From Streptomyces rishiriensis (GTDB lineage: Bacteria; Actinomycetota; Actinomycetes; Streptomycetales; Streptomycetaceae), in assembly GCF_030815485.1 (NCBI RefSeq), contig NZ_JAUSWV010000001.1, positions 186,001 to 250,000 on the forward strand: a DNA stretch of 64,000 bases, in the 5' to 3' direction. The translations under genes were made by a program, and so were the position numbers. Shown here piece by piece: positions 51,680-59,651 of the stretch; position 1 is the first letter of the stretch; each line of letters begins with the position of its first letter. The notes under the pieces are model-generated. The model was given only the letters and a program-made list of their open reading frames with translations, searched no databases and was not told the origin of the DNA.

Positions 51680-52020
51680 GCACCCTAGCGCTCGCCTCCG
51701 ACACCCTCTCCGCCGTTACCGCCGCGTCCCAACGGTCCACGTCGACCAGGACCCCTGCTGCCTGACTCGGCCGGGCCAGTCTCCCGAGGCAACGCTGGCG
51801 GTTTTGAGGTGTCGACGTAGGACCTCGACGCGCGTGATGGCCATGTCCTCCGAACCCGTTCCGCCCCGGGCCCTTCTCGATCCGTCCCGCCGCGCAACGG
51901 CACACAACATGAGACGGCAGGTCCGCACTCGGCGAGCAGCTCCGGGCCTCCACATGGGGTCTCCCTGCCCAGACGGAAGGGGCCGTTCGTCGCAGGCTCG
52001 GAAGCGCTGCACCTGCACCG
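51680..52020. other. Intergenic stretch without a supported gene
   Basis: The stretch lies between the TPR gene and a same-strand unknown gene. Short frames show no motif and I see no strong hairpin. Confidence 0.45.
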
Positions 52021-52632
52021 TCACGAGATGGCAGCCGAACCGCTGCTCTTCGGCCCCGGGGCGAACACGACTTTGTATTCACGGCTGAAGCGGTTGGCCT
52101 CCGCTGCGGAACCGGTCAGCCGGTGCAGCCAAAATCCGTACGCCGCCGACTCCATCTGCACCTGCGTCAGATGGAGCTGCCACCGCCTCACGCCCCGGTC
52201 GTACACGGCTGTACGCACTTGTTCGGCAAGCCCCGGCGCAGGTGGTGACTTCAGCTGGCCTGCCAGTCCGACGAACACCCGCAGCGCTGCCATCTGCGAG
52301 GGCGCCAGCTCCACCAGCCGCTCCCCCGGTCCCGGCCCCAGGCGCGTCGGAGCCGGCCGGACCCCGGCGTAGGCGAGCAAGTCGTGACCGGTCGCCGACA
52401 AGCGGACCGCCCAGCGCACCGGACGGCCTTCCCACGCCGACAGCTCCGCACGCGTCTCCCGGCCGGCTGTCTCCACCAGCCCCTCCCCCGCCAATGCACG
52501 CGCACGCCGCTGAAACGACGGCGCCGCAGCATCCAGTACCCAGCCGTGTTCGGCCTTCTCTTCCCACGCCCACACCGCCTTGAGCGTCTCGAGCGTTCTG
52601 TCTCCCTGCACCTCGCCACCCCGTACCGTCAT
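52021..52632 (-). CDS. Conserved Streptomyces protein, function unknown (DUF6417-like)
   Basis: The 203-residue protein reads EKAEHGWVLDAAAPSFQRRA, then RETRAELSAWEGRPVRWAVR, LSATGHDLLAYAGVRP, RLVELAPSQMAALRVFVGLA and MESAAYGFWLHRLTGSAAEA. The first half is winged-helix-like and could bind DNA. I recall the same layout in Streptomyces-only proteins labelled DUF6417, a memory-based match. I start at the ATG at 52632; ATGs further upstream (52662 and beyond) are possible. It is divergent from the secreted nuclease gene. Confidence 0.65.
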   Translation of the reverse strand: MTVRGGEVQGDRTLETLKAVWAWEEKAEHGWVLDAAAPSFQRRARALAGEGLVETAGRETRAELSAWEGRPVRWAVRLSATGHDLLAYAGVRPAPTRLGPGPGERLVELAPSQMAALRVFVGLAGQLKSPPAPGLAEQVRTAVYDRGVRRWQLHLTQVQMESAAYGFWLHRLTGSAAEANRFSREYKVVFAPGPKSSGSAAIS

Positions 52633-52799
52633 CGACAGCGGCCTTACGGCAGACACGAGCATGCCGCACCGCCCGAAGTGCACGAGGTGTTCGCTGCCTA
52701 TCTCATGCGATCGTGTGACTTGCCCACCGCGCGGGTGAACCCTGAGCCAAACAGCCGCTACGAAGGCGACGCGGCCAGTACGAAGATCACCAACCGTTT

Positions 52800-53516
52800 G
52801 TGATCTTCGAGAGGACCCGTCTCCGTGCGCACCCCCGCACCGCCGGCGTGATGGCCGCCGCGCTGTCTGCGCTCGCCGTCCTGCTCTCCCCCGCCGCCCA
52901 CGCTGTCTCTCCCAATCCGGCATCGCTTCGGGCCCCGGGTGACACCATCACGCTTCCCGTCCGCGAGGCCCTGGCCGCGCTCACCGTGCAGGACGAGGAC
53001 CCCACCGGCTACGAACGCACGAAGTTCAAGCACTGGATCGACGCCGACCGCGACGGCTGCAGCACCCGCAACGAGGTCCTCCTGGAGGAAGCCGTCACCG
53101 CGCCAGAACAGGGGGCCAACTGCACACTGAGCGGCGGCACCTGGTACTCGCGCTACGACGACACCGCCTCCACCCAGGCCCGCGCCCTCGACATCGACCA
53201 CCTCGTCCCCCTCGCCGAATCCTGGGACTCCGGCGCCTCCGCATGGACGCCGGCCGAACGGCAGGCCTACGCCAACGACCTCGACGACCCCCGCGCCCTC
53301 ATCGCCGTCTCCGCCACCAGCAACCGGTCCAAGGCCGACCAGGACCCGGCCACCTGGCAGCCACCCGCCCAGGGCTACCGCTGCACGTACGCCACCGACT
53401 GGACCGCCGTGAAAACCCGTTGGGAGCTTACCGTGGACCCTGCCGAACAGGCCGTGCTTACTGAAGTCCTCGACGGCTGCCCGGACACGGTCATCGAGGT
53501 CGTCCGAGCCCGCTGA
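52800..53516 (+). CDS. Secreted HNH-type nuclease (DUF1524-like)
   Basis: The 238-residue protein has a signal peptide (MAAALSALAVLLSPAAHA, cut near residue 35) and a DUF1524/HNH-like domain. The domain has KHWIDADRDGCSTRNEVLLE and GARALDIDHLV-type core IDHLVPLAESWDSGA (the DxDH motif), then NDLDDPRALIAVSATSNRSK and ADQDPATWQPP (N-x3-K-x-D, metal/His region). Four cysteines may pair outside the cell. Streptomyces secretes related nucleases for nutrient DNA or for defence. The GTG at 52800 lacks a clear ribosome site; an ATG at 52851 would shorten the signal peptide. Confidence 0.85.
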   Translation: MIFERTRLRAHPRTAGVMAAALSALAVLLSPAAHAVSPNPASLRAPGDTITLPVREALAALTVQDEDPTGYERTKFKHWIDADRDGCSTRNEVLLEEAVTAPEQGANCTLSGGTWYSRYDDTASTQARALDIDHLVPLAESWDSGASAWTPAERQAYANDLDDPRALIAVSATSNRSKADQDPATWQPPAQGYRCTYATDWTAVKTRWELTVDPAEQAVLTEVLDGCPDTVIEVVRAR

Positions 53517-53571
53517 AAGACGGCCCGAGTGCTGTTGGTGATCTTTTCCACTTGAGAATCGTTGGACGGGC

Positions 53572-53838
53572 GTGAAACTGTCGCCGAACCTGCCCGGGGT
53601 GGAGCACTATGCCGAGATGACGGCCGAGAACGCCTGCCACCGCGCCGATGCCGCAGGGCCGGAGAGCTGGAGCCCGGCGGCCACGGACGACGCCCTGGAC
53701 GCGATCGACACCCTCACCGAGGCGCTGTCCGCGCTCGGGCCGGACGTCGCGGCGGCCCTCACGCCGGTGACGGCCGCCACCACCAATGCCCGTCGGCAGC
53801 TCGGACTTGACGACGACGAGCCCGCGTCTCCACCGTGA
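53572..53838 (+). CDS. Small acidic protein, function unknown
   Basis: The 88-residue protein starts at a GTG and reads KLSPNLPGVEHYAEMTAENA, then DDALDAIDTLTEALSALGPD and TNARRQLGLDDDEPASPP. It is helical and acidic with no signal peptide or known motif. Its end overlaps the relic of the tpg-like gene on the other strand. It may be a plasmid-type gene, but that is only position-based. Confidence 0.5.
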   Translation: MKLSPNLPGVEHYAEMTAENACHRADAAGPESWSPAATDDALDAIDTLTEALSALGPDVAAALTPVTAATTNARRQLGLDDDEPASPP

Positions 53839-54030
53839 CGCCGGTGGCGGTGGCGGCCTGCCGGCGGCGACGCTTGCGGACCCGCGGCTGCCAACGCTGC
53901 CGCACCGCCTCGTCGACCATCGCCGTAATGTTCGGGGGTTCTCGCGGGCACCGCTCCCATAGCGGTTGATGGAGTCAGCGGTGACCCTGATCTCCTGTGC
54001 GACGGCCTTCGCACTGGTGGGGGACCTGAT
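53839..54030 (-). pseudogene. Second relic of a Tpg-like telomere terminal-protein gene
   Basis: The minus strand reads SAKAVAQEIRVTADSINRYG. In another frame it reads VDEAVRQRWQPRVRKRRRRQ, then AATATGVTVETRAR. The order and words are those of Streptomyces Tpg (helix-turn-helix, then RWQPRVR and the GI-VETRARFGY block). The frames do not join and the C-terminal part is gone. It closely resembles the relic at 8020-8240. Confidence 0.68.
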
Positions 54031-54098
54031 CGAACCGGCGCCCGCCCTTCATCCAGGGCTTCGAAGAGCCAGTCAGGCAAAACGCTTGGGGCCGGGCG

Positions 54099-54500
54099 TT
54101 ACAACGGCAGCTGTATGCCGAGTTCCTGCATGGCGAGAGAAGGCGGGCCGCCTTCGGAGCGTTCGGTTTTGTAGCCCTTGACGCGGGGTTCGAGGGTGCG
54201 CGGGTCGACAGCTTCGGCCGGGGCGCTTTTTGCGTAGAGGCCATCGGGCTCGGTGTCGCGGTCGTGGGGCAGGACCCAGAAGACTCGGCGGCGGAATGTG
54301 CCCGAGGCTCGGGATGCCTTGGCGTTGGGACCGAGGATGGCGTAACCGACCATGCGGCCGTCACGGTGGTAGGCGGGCTTGCCCTTGCGGGTGGGTAGTC
54401 GGTCCAGGCTCTGGCGCACGTAGTCGAGCTGGCCGACGTCTTCCAGCCATACGAGGTCGACTTCGTGGCTGATCTCGTCCGCATCGATCAGGGAACTCAT
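54099..54500 (-). CDS. Mobile-element-associated conserved protein (DUF6009-like)
   Basis: The 133-residue protein reads MSSLIDADEISHEVDLVWLE, then DYVRQSLDRLPTRKGKPAYH, RDGRMVGYAILGPNAK, RRRVFWVLPHDRD and SLAMQELGIQLPL. I recall this sequence pattern from proteins on Streptomyces integrative elements labelled DUF6009; the function is unknown. Its ATG overlaps the end of the helicase gene by 4 bp, so it is the last gene of the replication operon. Confidence 0.72.
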   Translation of the reverse strand: MSSLIDADEISHEVDLVWLEDVGQLDYVRQSLDRLPTRKGKPAYHRDGRMVGYAILGPNAKASRASGTFRRRVFWVLPHDRDTEPDGLYAKSAPAEAVDPRTLEPRVKGYKTERSEGGPPSLAMQELGIQLPL

Positions 54501-56017
54501 GCGCTGGCTTCCCTCTCCTCGTCGGTGAGCAGTCCGATGCCCGGGTAGTACTTGCGCTGGTTGGACAAAATCATGCCCTTGGGTGAGGCCAGCCCGACCA
54601 GTTCTCTGGTGCGGGAGGCGAAGGCACGCGAGGACATGACCAGTGCGCCCTCATTGTTGCACCAGGTGGTGTAGGCGGCGTAGAGCGTCGTCTGCTCGAC
54701 TCGTAGGTCGGGGCCGAGCCGGCAGCATTCCTCGTAGAAGCGGCCGGTGTGGTCCTCGGTTTCGGCGTAGGCGGTCGTGGCGATCCGGACGCGTTCGGGT
54801 CCGGTGAGGTCGCGGTCGCCGGCGAGGTAGCGGCGGGCGCCGTCGATGAGCCAGCCGAGGATACCGGGGCCTTCCTCCATGACGAGGAGGTCGGCCAGGT
54901 TGTCAATCTTGCGGTCGTCGGGGACGACGCGTTCGAAGGGGATCAGACGCATGCGCCGCCAGAAGGCGAAGCCGCCGGTGCCGACTTCGGGGCGGTGGTT
55001 GCCCAGCAGCCAGAGTTTGTGGGTGGGTTCGAAGCTGAAGGGGTCCTGTCGCATGCGGCGGGCTTTGATCCGGTCGCCGCCTGTGAGGTGTTTGACCCGG
55101 GCTTCGTCGAACTTGTCGCCGGGTTTGATCTCCGAGCAGACATAGACGCGCCGGCCGTGGAGTTCGGCGAGGTCTGTGGGGTGGCCTTCGAACGGCTTGG
55201 CCATCAGGAAGCCGGGAGGGGCCGCGTCCGCGTAGTCGCCGAGCAGCTTCATCATGACGTCCAGGAGGACGGACTTGCCGTTCTTTCCCGTGCCCCAGAG
55301 GAAGGGGAGGACCTGGGCTCCGACGTCGCCGGTGATCGAGTATCCGAGCAGCAGCTGCAAATAGTCGATCATTTGCAGGCCTTCGGCGTCGTCGCCGAAG
55401 GTGTCGGTCAGGAAGCGCAGCCAGCGCGGGATGGGTGTCTGCTGCGGGCCGACGGTGGTGGAGCGGGAGTGGAAGTCCTTGTTCGGGTCGGGGGCTCTGA
55501 GCAGCCCAGTGCGCAGGTCGACGACGCCCTGCGGCGTGCACAGAGCGTAGGGGTCGGCGTCGAGGCGGTCGGCTTTGAGTACCATGCCGGGCGCTGAGCG
55601 GGCCTGGGCGAGCATGGCGTTCATGCCTGAGGTCGACATGGCGCGGGTGCGGTGCTTGTGCAGGGCGGTGGTGGTGAACAGGCCGCGGGGGTCGTGGCCG
55701 GCGATCGTCTCGGCGAGGTCGCCGGCGGCCCATAGGACGGTTTCGTCTTCGTCGATCTGCCAGCGGGTGGTGTCCCAGCGGTACCAGCCGATGTTGGGGA
55801 CGTGCCGGTAGTCGTTGGCGTAGAGCTTGACGAACAGTTTCGCGTTGCCGCGGTCGGTCAGCGTGTCCGGGAGAAGGCCGTTGGCGGTCGCTTCGCCGCC
55901 TGGCCGCTCGGCGGTTGCTTGGGCGGGCAGCGGCGTGGCGGGGTTCTGCGCGCGGATCTGGGCGGCGACGGCTTCGGGGTCGAACTCGAAGAGTGGCTCG
56001 ATGCCGGGGGAGGTCAC
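54497..56017 (-). CDS. D5/P4-type helicase of the replication module
   Basis: The 506-residue protein is a superfamily 3-like helicase. After an N-terminal D5_N-type region (WYRWDTTRWQIDEDETVLWA) it has Walker A in PFLWGTGKNGKSVLLDVMM, Walker B in RRVYVCSEIKPGDKFDEARV, the sensor HKLWLLGNHRPEV and the arginine-finger region GGFAFWRRMRLIPFERVVPD. It unwinds an origin in phage- and plasmid-type replicons. A GTG start at 56017 overlaps the primase stop by 4 bp. With the primase-polymerase upstream and the iterons beyond, it forms a self-contained replication module. Confidence 0.9.
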   Translation of the reverse strand: MTSPGIEPLFEFDPEAVAAQIRAQNPATPLPAQATAERPGGEATANGLLPDTLTDRGNAKLFVKLYANDYRHVPNIGWYRWDTTRWQIDEDETVLWAAGDLAETIAGHDPRGLFTTTALHKHRTRAMSTSGMNAMLAQARSAPGMVLKADRLDADPYALCTPQGVVDLRTGLLRAPDPNKDFHSRSTTVGPQQTPIPRWLRFLTDTFGDDAEGLQMIDYLQLLLGYSITGDVGAQVLPFLWGTGKNGKSVLLDVMMKLLGDYADAAPPGFLMAKPFEGHPTDLAELHGRRVYVCSEIKPGDKFDEARVKHLTGGDRIKARRMRQDPFSFEPTHKLWLLGNHRPEVGTGGFAFWRRMRLIPFERVVPDDRKIDNLADLLVMEEGPGILGWLIDGARRYLAGDRDLTGPERVRIATTAYAETEDHTGRFYEECCRLGPDLRVEQTTLYAAYTTWCNNEGALVMSSRAFASRTRELVGLASPKGMILSNQRKYYPGIGLLTDEEREASA

Positions 56018-57135
56018 GGGCGCCTCCCTGTGGCGTGGAGGGGTTTCTTCAGGCCTGCGGTGAGGCCGCTGCGGATGATCTGTTCGATGCGCAGTTCCTG
56101 GCCTGGGCGGGCTGCGGCGGCGGTGTCTTTGAGTGCCTGTTCGGCTTCCTGTTGGAGGAGGCGACCGGCGGCGATGAGGCCGCCGAGGGTGTAGGCGGCC
56201 CGGTTGAGGGTGTCGGAGAAGCCTGCGCCCTGTGCGATCTGGCCGCAGGCTGCAACGGGCGCCAGGATCGCGGCGAGGGTGTGCTCGGTTTGGCTGCGTC
56301 GGCCGCCGGCGGCAAGGACAGCCTGCTGGGCGCGGGGCGGGACGGCCCGGGGAGCGGGAACGGCGGGCGCGGGCGAGTGTCCGGTGCGGTCGAGTTCTTG
56401 TGCGAGCCACAAGGGAAGGGCCGCTGGCTCGCGGGCTTCACCGATGGGGGTGTAACTGCCGTGGATGGTTGTGGTGCCAGGGGCAATGATGTAGCTGCCG
56501 TGGGCTCGGATGTCTACCTGCCAGGCCAGGGCGCGGCCGGGGCTGGAGCCGGCGGAGGACTTCCATTGGCGGTTGCTGGTGGCCCTGTACCAGACGTGGA
56601 GGCCTCCGGAGGGGGTGCGCACGCGCAGGGTGGTGGTGTCGTCGGCGGGGCTCTGCTGGCCGCGGAGGGCTGCGAGGACGGCGAGGGTGTGGAAGCCGTT
56701 GGCGAGGCCGGAGAGGTCGACTTGGTCGCCGATGGGGATGCCGGGCAGGATCCGGTCTCGCGCCGGGGGCTCGGTGCCGTGAGCGTCGATGTCGATGACG
56801 ACCAGGCCTGCCGGGCCGCAGGAGACGCCGGTGCCGAACTCCGGGTGCTGCCCCCACCACTGCTGGATGCGGTCTTGGTTGAGGGTGGCCGCGTGGAAGC
56901 TGTGGCACCAGCGGCCTGAGCGCAGACAGGGGCAGCCGGTCGCTGCGTGGGCGTTGGCACGGCAGTCGCTGCAGTTCGCGGCCGGTGTCTTGCGGCCTGG
57001 GGCGAGGGGGTGCACGGGCCAGCCGCGCCGGGCGCAGGCTTGGGCAGTGGCAAGGGCTGGAGCGACTGAAGAAGCGGGGATGGCTGGGTCGGGAGAGTCG
57101 CTGCGGGAAAACTGCAGCTCAGCAGGCATCTGCAC
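56014..57135 (-). CDS. Bifunctional primase-polymerase (PrimPol/AEP)
   Basis: The 373-residue protein has an AEP-type prim-pol domain: RRGWPVHPLAPGRKTPAAN, then C-x2-C/C-x-C zinc-like cysteines (ANCSDCRANAHAATGCPCL), the DxD motif in AGLVVIDIDAHGTEP, LRVRTPSGGLHVWYR (the sxH motif) and VDIRAHGSYIIAPGTTT. The C-terminal third is helical and may bind the helicase or DNA. It makes primers and may copy DNA. It is the first gene of the operon, next to the iteron region, so it would start replication there. Confidence 0.9.
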   Translation of the reverse strand: MQMPAELQFSRSDSPDPAIPASSVAPALATAQACARRGWPVHPLAPGRKTPAANCSDCRANAHAATGCPCLRSGRWCHSFHAATLNQDRIQQWWGQHPEFGTGVSCGPAGLVVIDIDAHGTEPPARDRILPGIPIGDQVDLSGLANGFHTLAVLAALRGQQSPADDTTTLRVRTPSGGLHVWYRATSNRQWKSSAGSSPGRALAWQVDIRAHGSYIIAPGTTTIHGSYTPIGEAREPAALPLWLAQELDRTGHSPAPAVPAPRAVPPRAQQAVLAAGGRRSQTEHTLAAILAPVAACGQIAQGAGFSDTLNRAAYTLGGLIAAGRLLQQEAEQALKDTAAAARPGQELRIEQIIRSGLTAGLKKPLHATGRRP

Positions 57136-57143
57136 CCCCCACT

Positions 57144-57765
57144 AGCGACCGAAGCGACTCAATGACAGACACAGCCTAGCGAATGGGGGCGGTGGGGTTG
57201 TGGAGCACATGCAGAACAACGGTGCTCCTGTGTCGATGATGAGACCGGCTAGCACTCGTCCAGCGACCGGGGGAACAGCACAGCGACCCAGGGCAGTTCG
57301 GTCGCTGCATGTCGGCATCAGCAAACTTCCAGCTCAGGCGGGGCAAGAAGACCGAACAGCGACTGAAGCGACTGAAGCTCTCTGTATATAACGCACACGC
57401 ACACACTCTCTGGAGTCGGTATATGCGTTGTCCGGTCGCTTGAGTCGCTTCGACTCCAAGAAGGACGCGCTGACCTGGCAGTCTGCTGGCTCCCCCAGTC
57501 AGTGACTGAAGAGCCGCTCAGTCGCTGACTGTTCAGTCGCTCTCTGCCGAGTACGACGACCTAAGCGACTCAAGCGACTGAAGCGACCGAGGCTCGGTCA
57601 CCGGGGAACAACGCGTCCCCAGAGCAGGCAAGTTCTCTTCGGATCTACTGCTCGACGAATTGAGCCGCTAACTGGTCCAGCCGTCTGCCCCGATGCCCAG
57701 TCCTACCAGCTGACGCGACAGTGCGACGTCGAACCGTCCGGGTGCGCACAGCGACCGAAGCGACT
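57144..57765. other. Iteron cluster, candidate replication origin
   Basis: Sixteen copies of AGCGACT or AGCGACC lie here. Direct copies start at 57144, 57153, 57262, 57282, 57358, 57367, 57564, 57573, 57582, 57750 and 57759. Inverted copies start at 57300, 57434, 57443, 57520 and 57535. Many are exactly 9 bp apart (unit AGCGACTGA). A TGTATATAAC stretch near 57385 is rare AT-rich DNA and may be the melting site. The region is non-coding and adjoins the primase-polymerase gene. Iterons with a primase and helicase are the usual make-up of a plasmid or element origin. Confidence 0.78.
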
Positions 57766-57816
57766 GAAACTCAGGGCTAGCTAGCTGTGCCGTCACATGA
57801 CATTGGTTCCTCGCTG

Positions 57817-58806
57817 TCAAGCTTGGCGGGCAGAGGACGTGAGGCGATCGGCGAGCGCGATGACGAGGTCGCGCAGTTCATCTGGGCCCTCAATGACGAA
57901 CGGCCGGTCGAGTGAGGCGAGTACTGGAGGCAACCAGTCGAGCCGCTCCGCCCGTAGCTCGACGCGCAGCCAGGGCTCGGCCGCCGGGTCCTGGCCGGCC
58001 GCAGGCTCGTGCTCCTCCAGGCTCGCGATGCTGGCGGGGAGGTGCGCGCGGATCTGCTCAACTGTCCCGTGGATCCGCAAGGTCACCTCATGTCGGTACT
58101 CGGCCGTGGCGAATCCTGACAACACGCGCTGTGCCGGACCGGGACCCGCGGGCGCTTCGAATGAGCCGGGCAGGGCTCTCGCGGTTGCGATGCGATCGAG
58201 CCGGAAGGTTCGGTCCTCGCCGGCCTGGGCGTCCTTGCCCGTCACGTACCACCGGCCCGCATGGGCGACGATCCCGTACGCGTGCAGTGTGCGTTCGCTG
58301 CGCCGTCCGTCGCGGTCGGTGTAGCGGATCGAGACCGGTCGGCGGTGGCGCACTGCATCGGCGATGGTGAGCAGGAGCCCGGCGTCCGGGTGGTCCAACT
58401 CGCCGGGCTGATCCGTGAAGGCGAGAGCTTCCAGGAGTGTGTCGAGCCGGCGGGCGATGTGCTTGGGCAGCACCCGCCGGATCTTCGCTGATGCCGTCTC
58501 GTTTGCCGTGCGCTCCGTCGTCGTCAGCTCTGCCCGGCGGCCGGCGACCAGGCCGAGCAGCACGGCCAGCGCCTCGTCGTCGCTGAGCATGAGTGGAGGC
58601 AAGCGGTACCCGGGAGCCAGCCGGTACCCGCCGTAACGGCCGCGCACCGACTCCACGGGCACATCCAGCTCGATCAGCTGGGCCACATACCGCCGCACAG
58701 TGCGCCCTTCGACGCCGAGACGGTCGGCGAGCTCGGCCACAGTCCGGGTGCCGCCCGACTGCAGCAGCTCCAGGAGTCTCAGCACGCGGCCAGTGGGTCG
58801 GGGCAT
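57817..58806 (-). CDS. WYL-domain transcriptional regulator
   Basis: The 329-residue regulator has an N-terminal HTH_11 winged helix (RVLRLLELLQSGGTRTVAEL, ADRLGVEGRTVRRYVAQLIE, residues about 6-45) and a WYL domain (RRPVSIRYTDRDGRRSERTL, HAYGIVAHAGRWYVTGKDAQ, FRLDRIATARALPGSF) with a C-terminal WCX region. WYL proteins sense nucleotides or DNA-damage signals. It is divergent from the VOC-family gene, a common pairing where the regulator controls the glyoxalase-like enzyme. Confidence 0.92.
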   Translation of the reverse strand: MPRPTGRVLRLLELLQSGGTRTVAELADRLGVEGRTVRRYVAQLIELDVPVESVRGRYGGYRLAPGYRLPPLMLSDDEALAVLLGLVAGRRAELTTTERTANETASAKIRRVLPKHIARRLDTLLEALAFTDQPGELDHPDAGLLLTIADAVRHRRPVSIRYTDRDGRRSERTLHAYGIVAHAGRWYVTGKDAQAGEDRTFRLDRIATARALPGSFEAPAGPGPAQRVLSGFATAEYRHEVTLRIHGTVEQIRAHLPASIASLEEHEPAAGQDPAAEPWLRVELRAERLDWLPPVLASLDRPFVIEGPDELRDLVIALADRLTSSARQA

Positions 58807-58898
58807 GTTCGCAGCCTAACGCGAATACAGGACCGATTCTGTCCACTATTTCTCCTAGCCTGCGACTGCACGCCTCCAGCACAGCCAAGGAGATTCCC

Positions 58899-59297
58899 AT
58901 GGACTTCGTCTCGATCCGCATCATCACCAGCGACGTCGCACGCCTCGTCGAGTTCTACGAGCGAGCTACAGGGATGCAGGCCATATGGGCCACCGAGGAC
59001 TTCGCCGAACTCAAGACCGCGGGCGCAACCCTCGCGATCGCCGGCACCCGCACCGTCCCGCTGTTCGCCCCGGGCTCTGCCCGCCCGGCGGACAACCACA
59101 GCGTGATCACCGAGTTCCTCGTCGACGACGTGGACCGTATTCATCAGAACCTGATCGGCTTCGTCACCGACTTCGTCAACGAGCCCACCACGATGCCCTG
59201 GGGCAACCGCTCGCTGCTGTTCCGCGACCCCGACGGCAACCTCGTCAACTTCTTCACCCCCGTCACCCAGAAGGCGATCGAAAAGTTCGCACACTGA
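58899..59297 (+). CDS. VOC (glyoxalase/bleomycin resistance) family protein
   Basis: The 132-residue protein has two beta-alpha-beta3 units: SIRIITSDVARLVEFYERAT, then FAELKTAGATLAIAGTRTVP and HSVITEFLVDDVDRIHQNLI, then NRSLLFRDPDGNLVNFFTPV. The DPDGNLVNFF end is the family signature. A His at NHSVITEF and Glu residues may bind metal. It could open, isomerise or bind a small molecule; the substrate is unknown. The ATG at 58899 follows AAGGAGA. It faces the WYL regulator across about 90 bp. Confidence 0.9.
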   Translation: MDFVSIRIITSDVARLVEFYERATGMQAIWATEDFAELKTAGATLAIAGTRTVPLFAPGSARPADNHSVITEFLVDDVDRIHQNLIGFVTDFVNEPTTMPWGNRSLLFRDPDGNLVNFFTPVTQKAIEKFAH

Positions 59298-59423
59298 CGC
59301 CACTCACAGCCGCTCACGCGGGAGCCCCGAGATCCCAGGGCTCCCGGGGAACGCGGCCGCCGAGTCCAGGAGCGCCACCAGCAGGGAACATCGGAACGCA
59401 CTGCTGATCCTCGAAGGACCTCT

Positions 59424-59549
59424 GCCTGGAGCCGCATCACGTCGATCGCTTCGTTCCCCCGGCCGTGCCGGGCGAGGAGTTGCACGAGCTCGAACGCCGA
59501 GTTGGGGACGCCAGCCACGGCTTGGTCGGCATGCCGGTACGCCGCGATA
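59424..59549 (-). pseudogene. Fragment of the TPR-protein gene
   Basis: This 126-bp piece is about 90 percent identical by eye to 50772-50897 inside the TPR gene. On the minus strand it reads SIAAYRHADQAVAGVPNSAF, then ELVQLLARHGRGNEAIDVMR. Sequence on either side does not match. It marks an old duplication or an insertion between two copies. Confidence 0.85.
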
Positions 59550-59651
59550 GACCTCCGAGACCTGTGTGGCACCGCGAGGCAGGTGTGAGCCAGCCCTCAG
59601 GATCGTAACCAAGTTACTTGGCGCCTTCCTCGAGTTTCGGTCTCGATGGCG

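Noticed and set aside
57144..57765. CRISPR array
   Set aside because: The repeats are only 7-9 bp, occur in both orientations and are often contiguous, with no uniform spacers or cas genes; they fit iterons.
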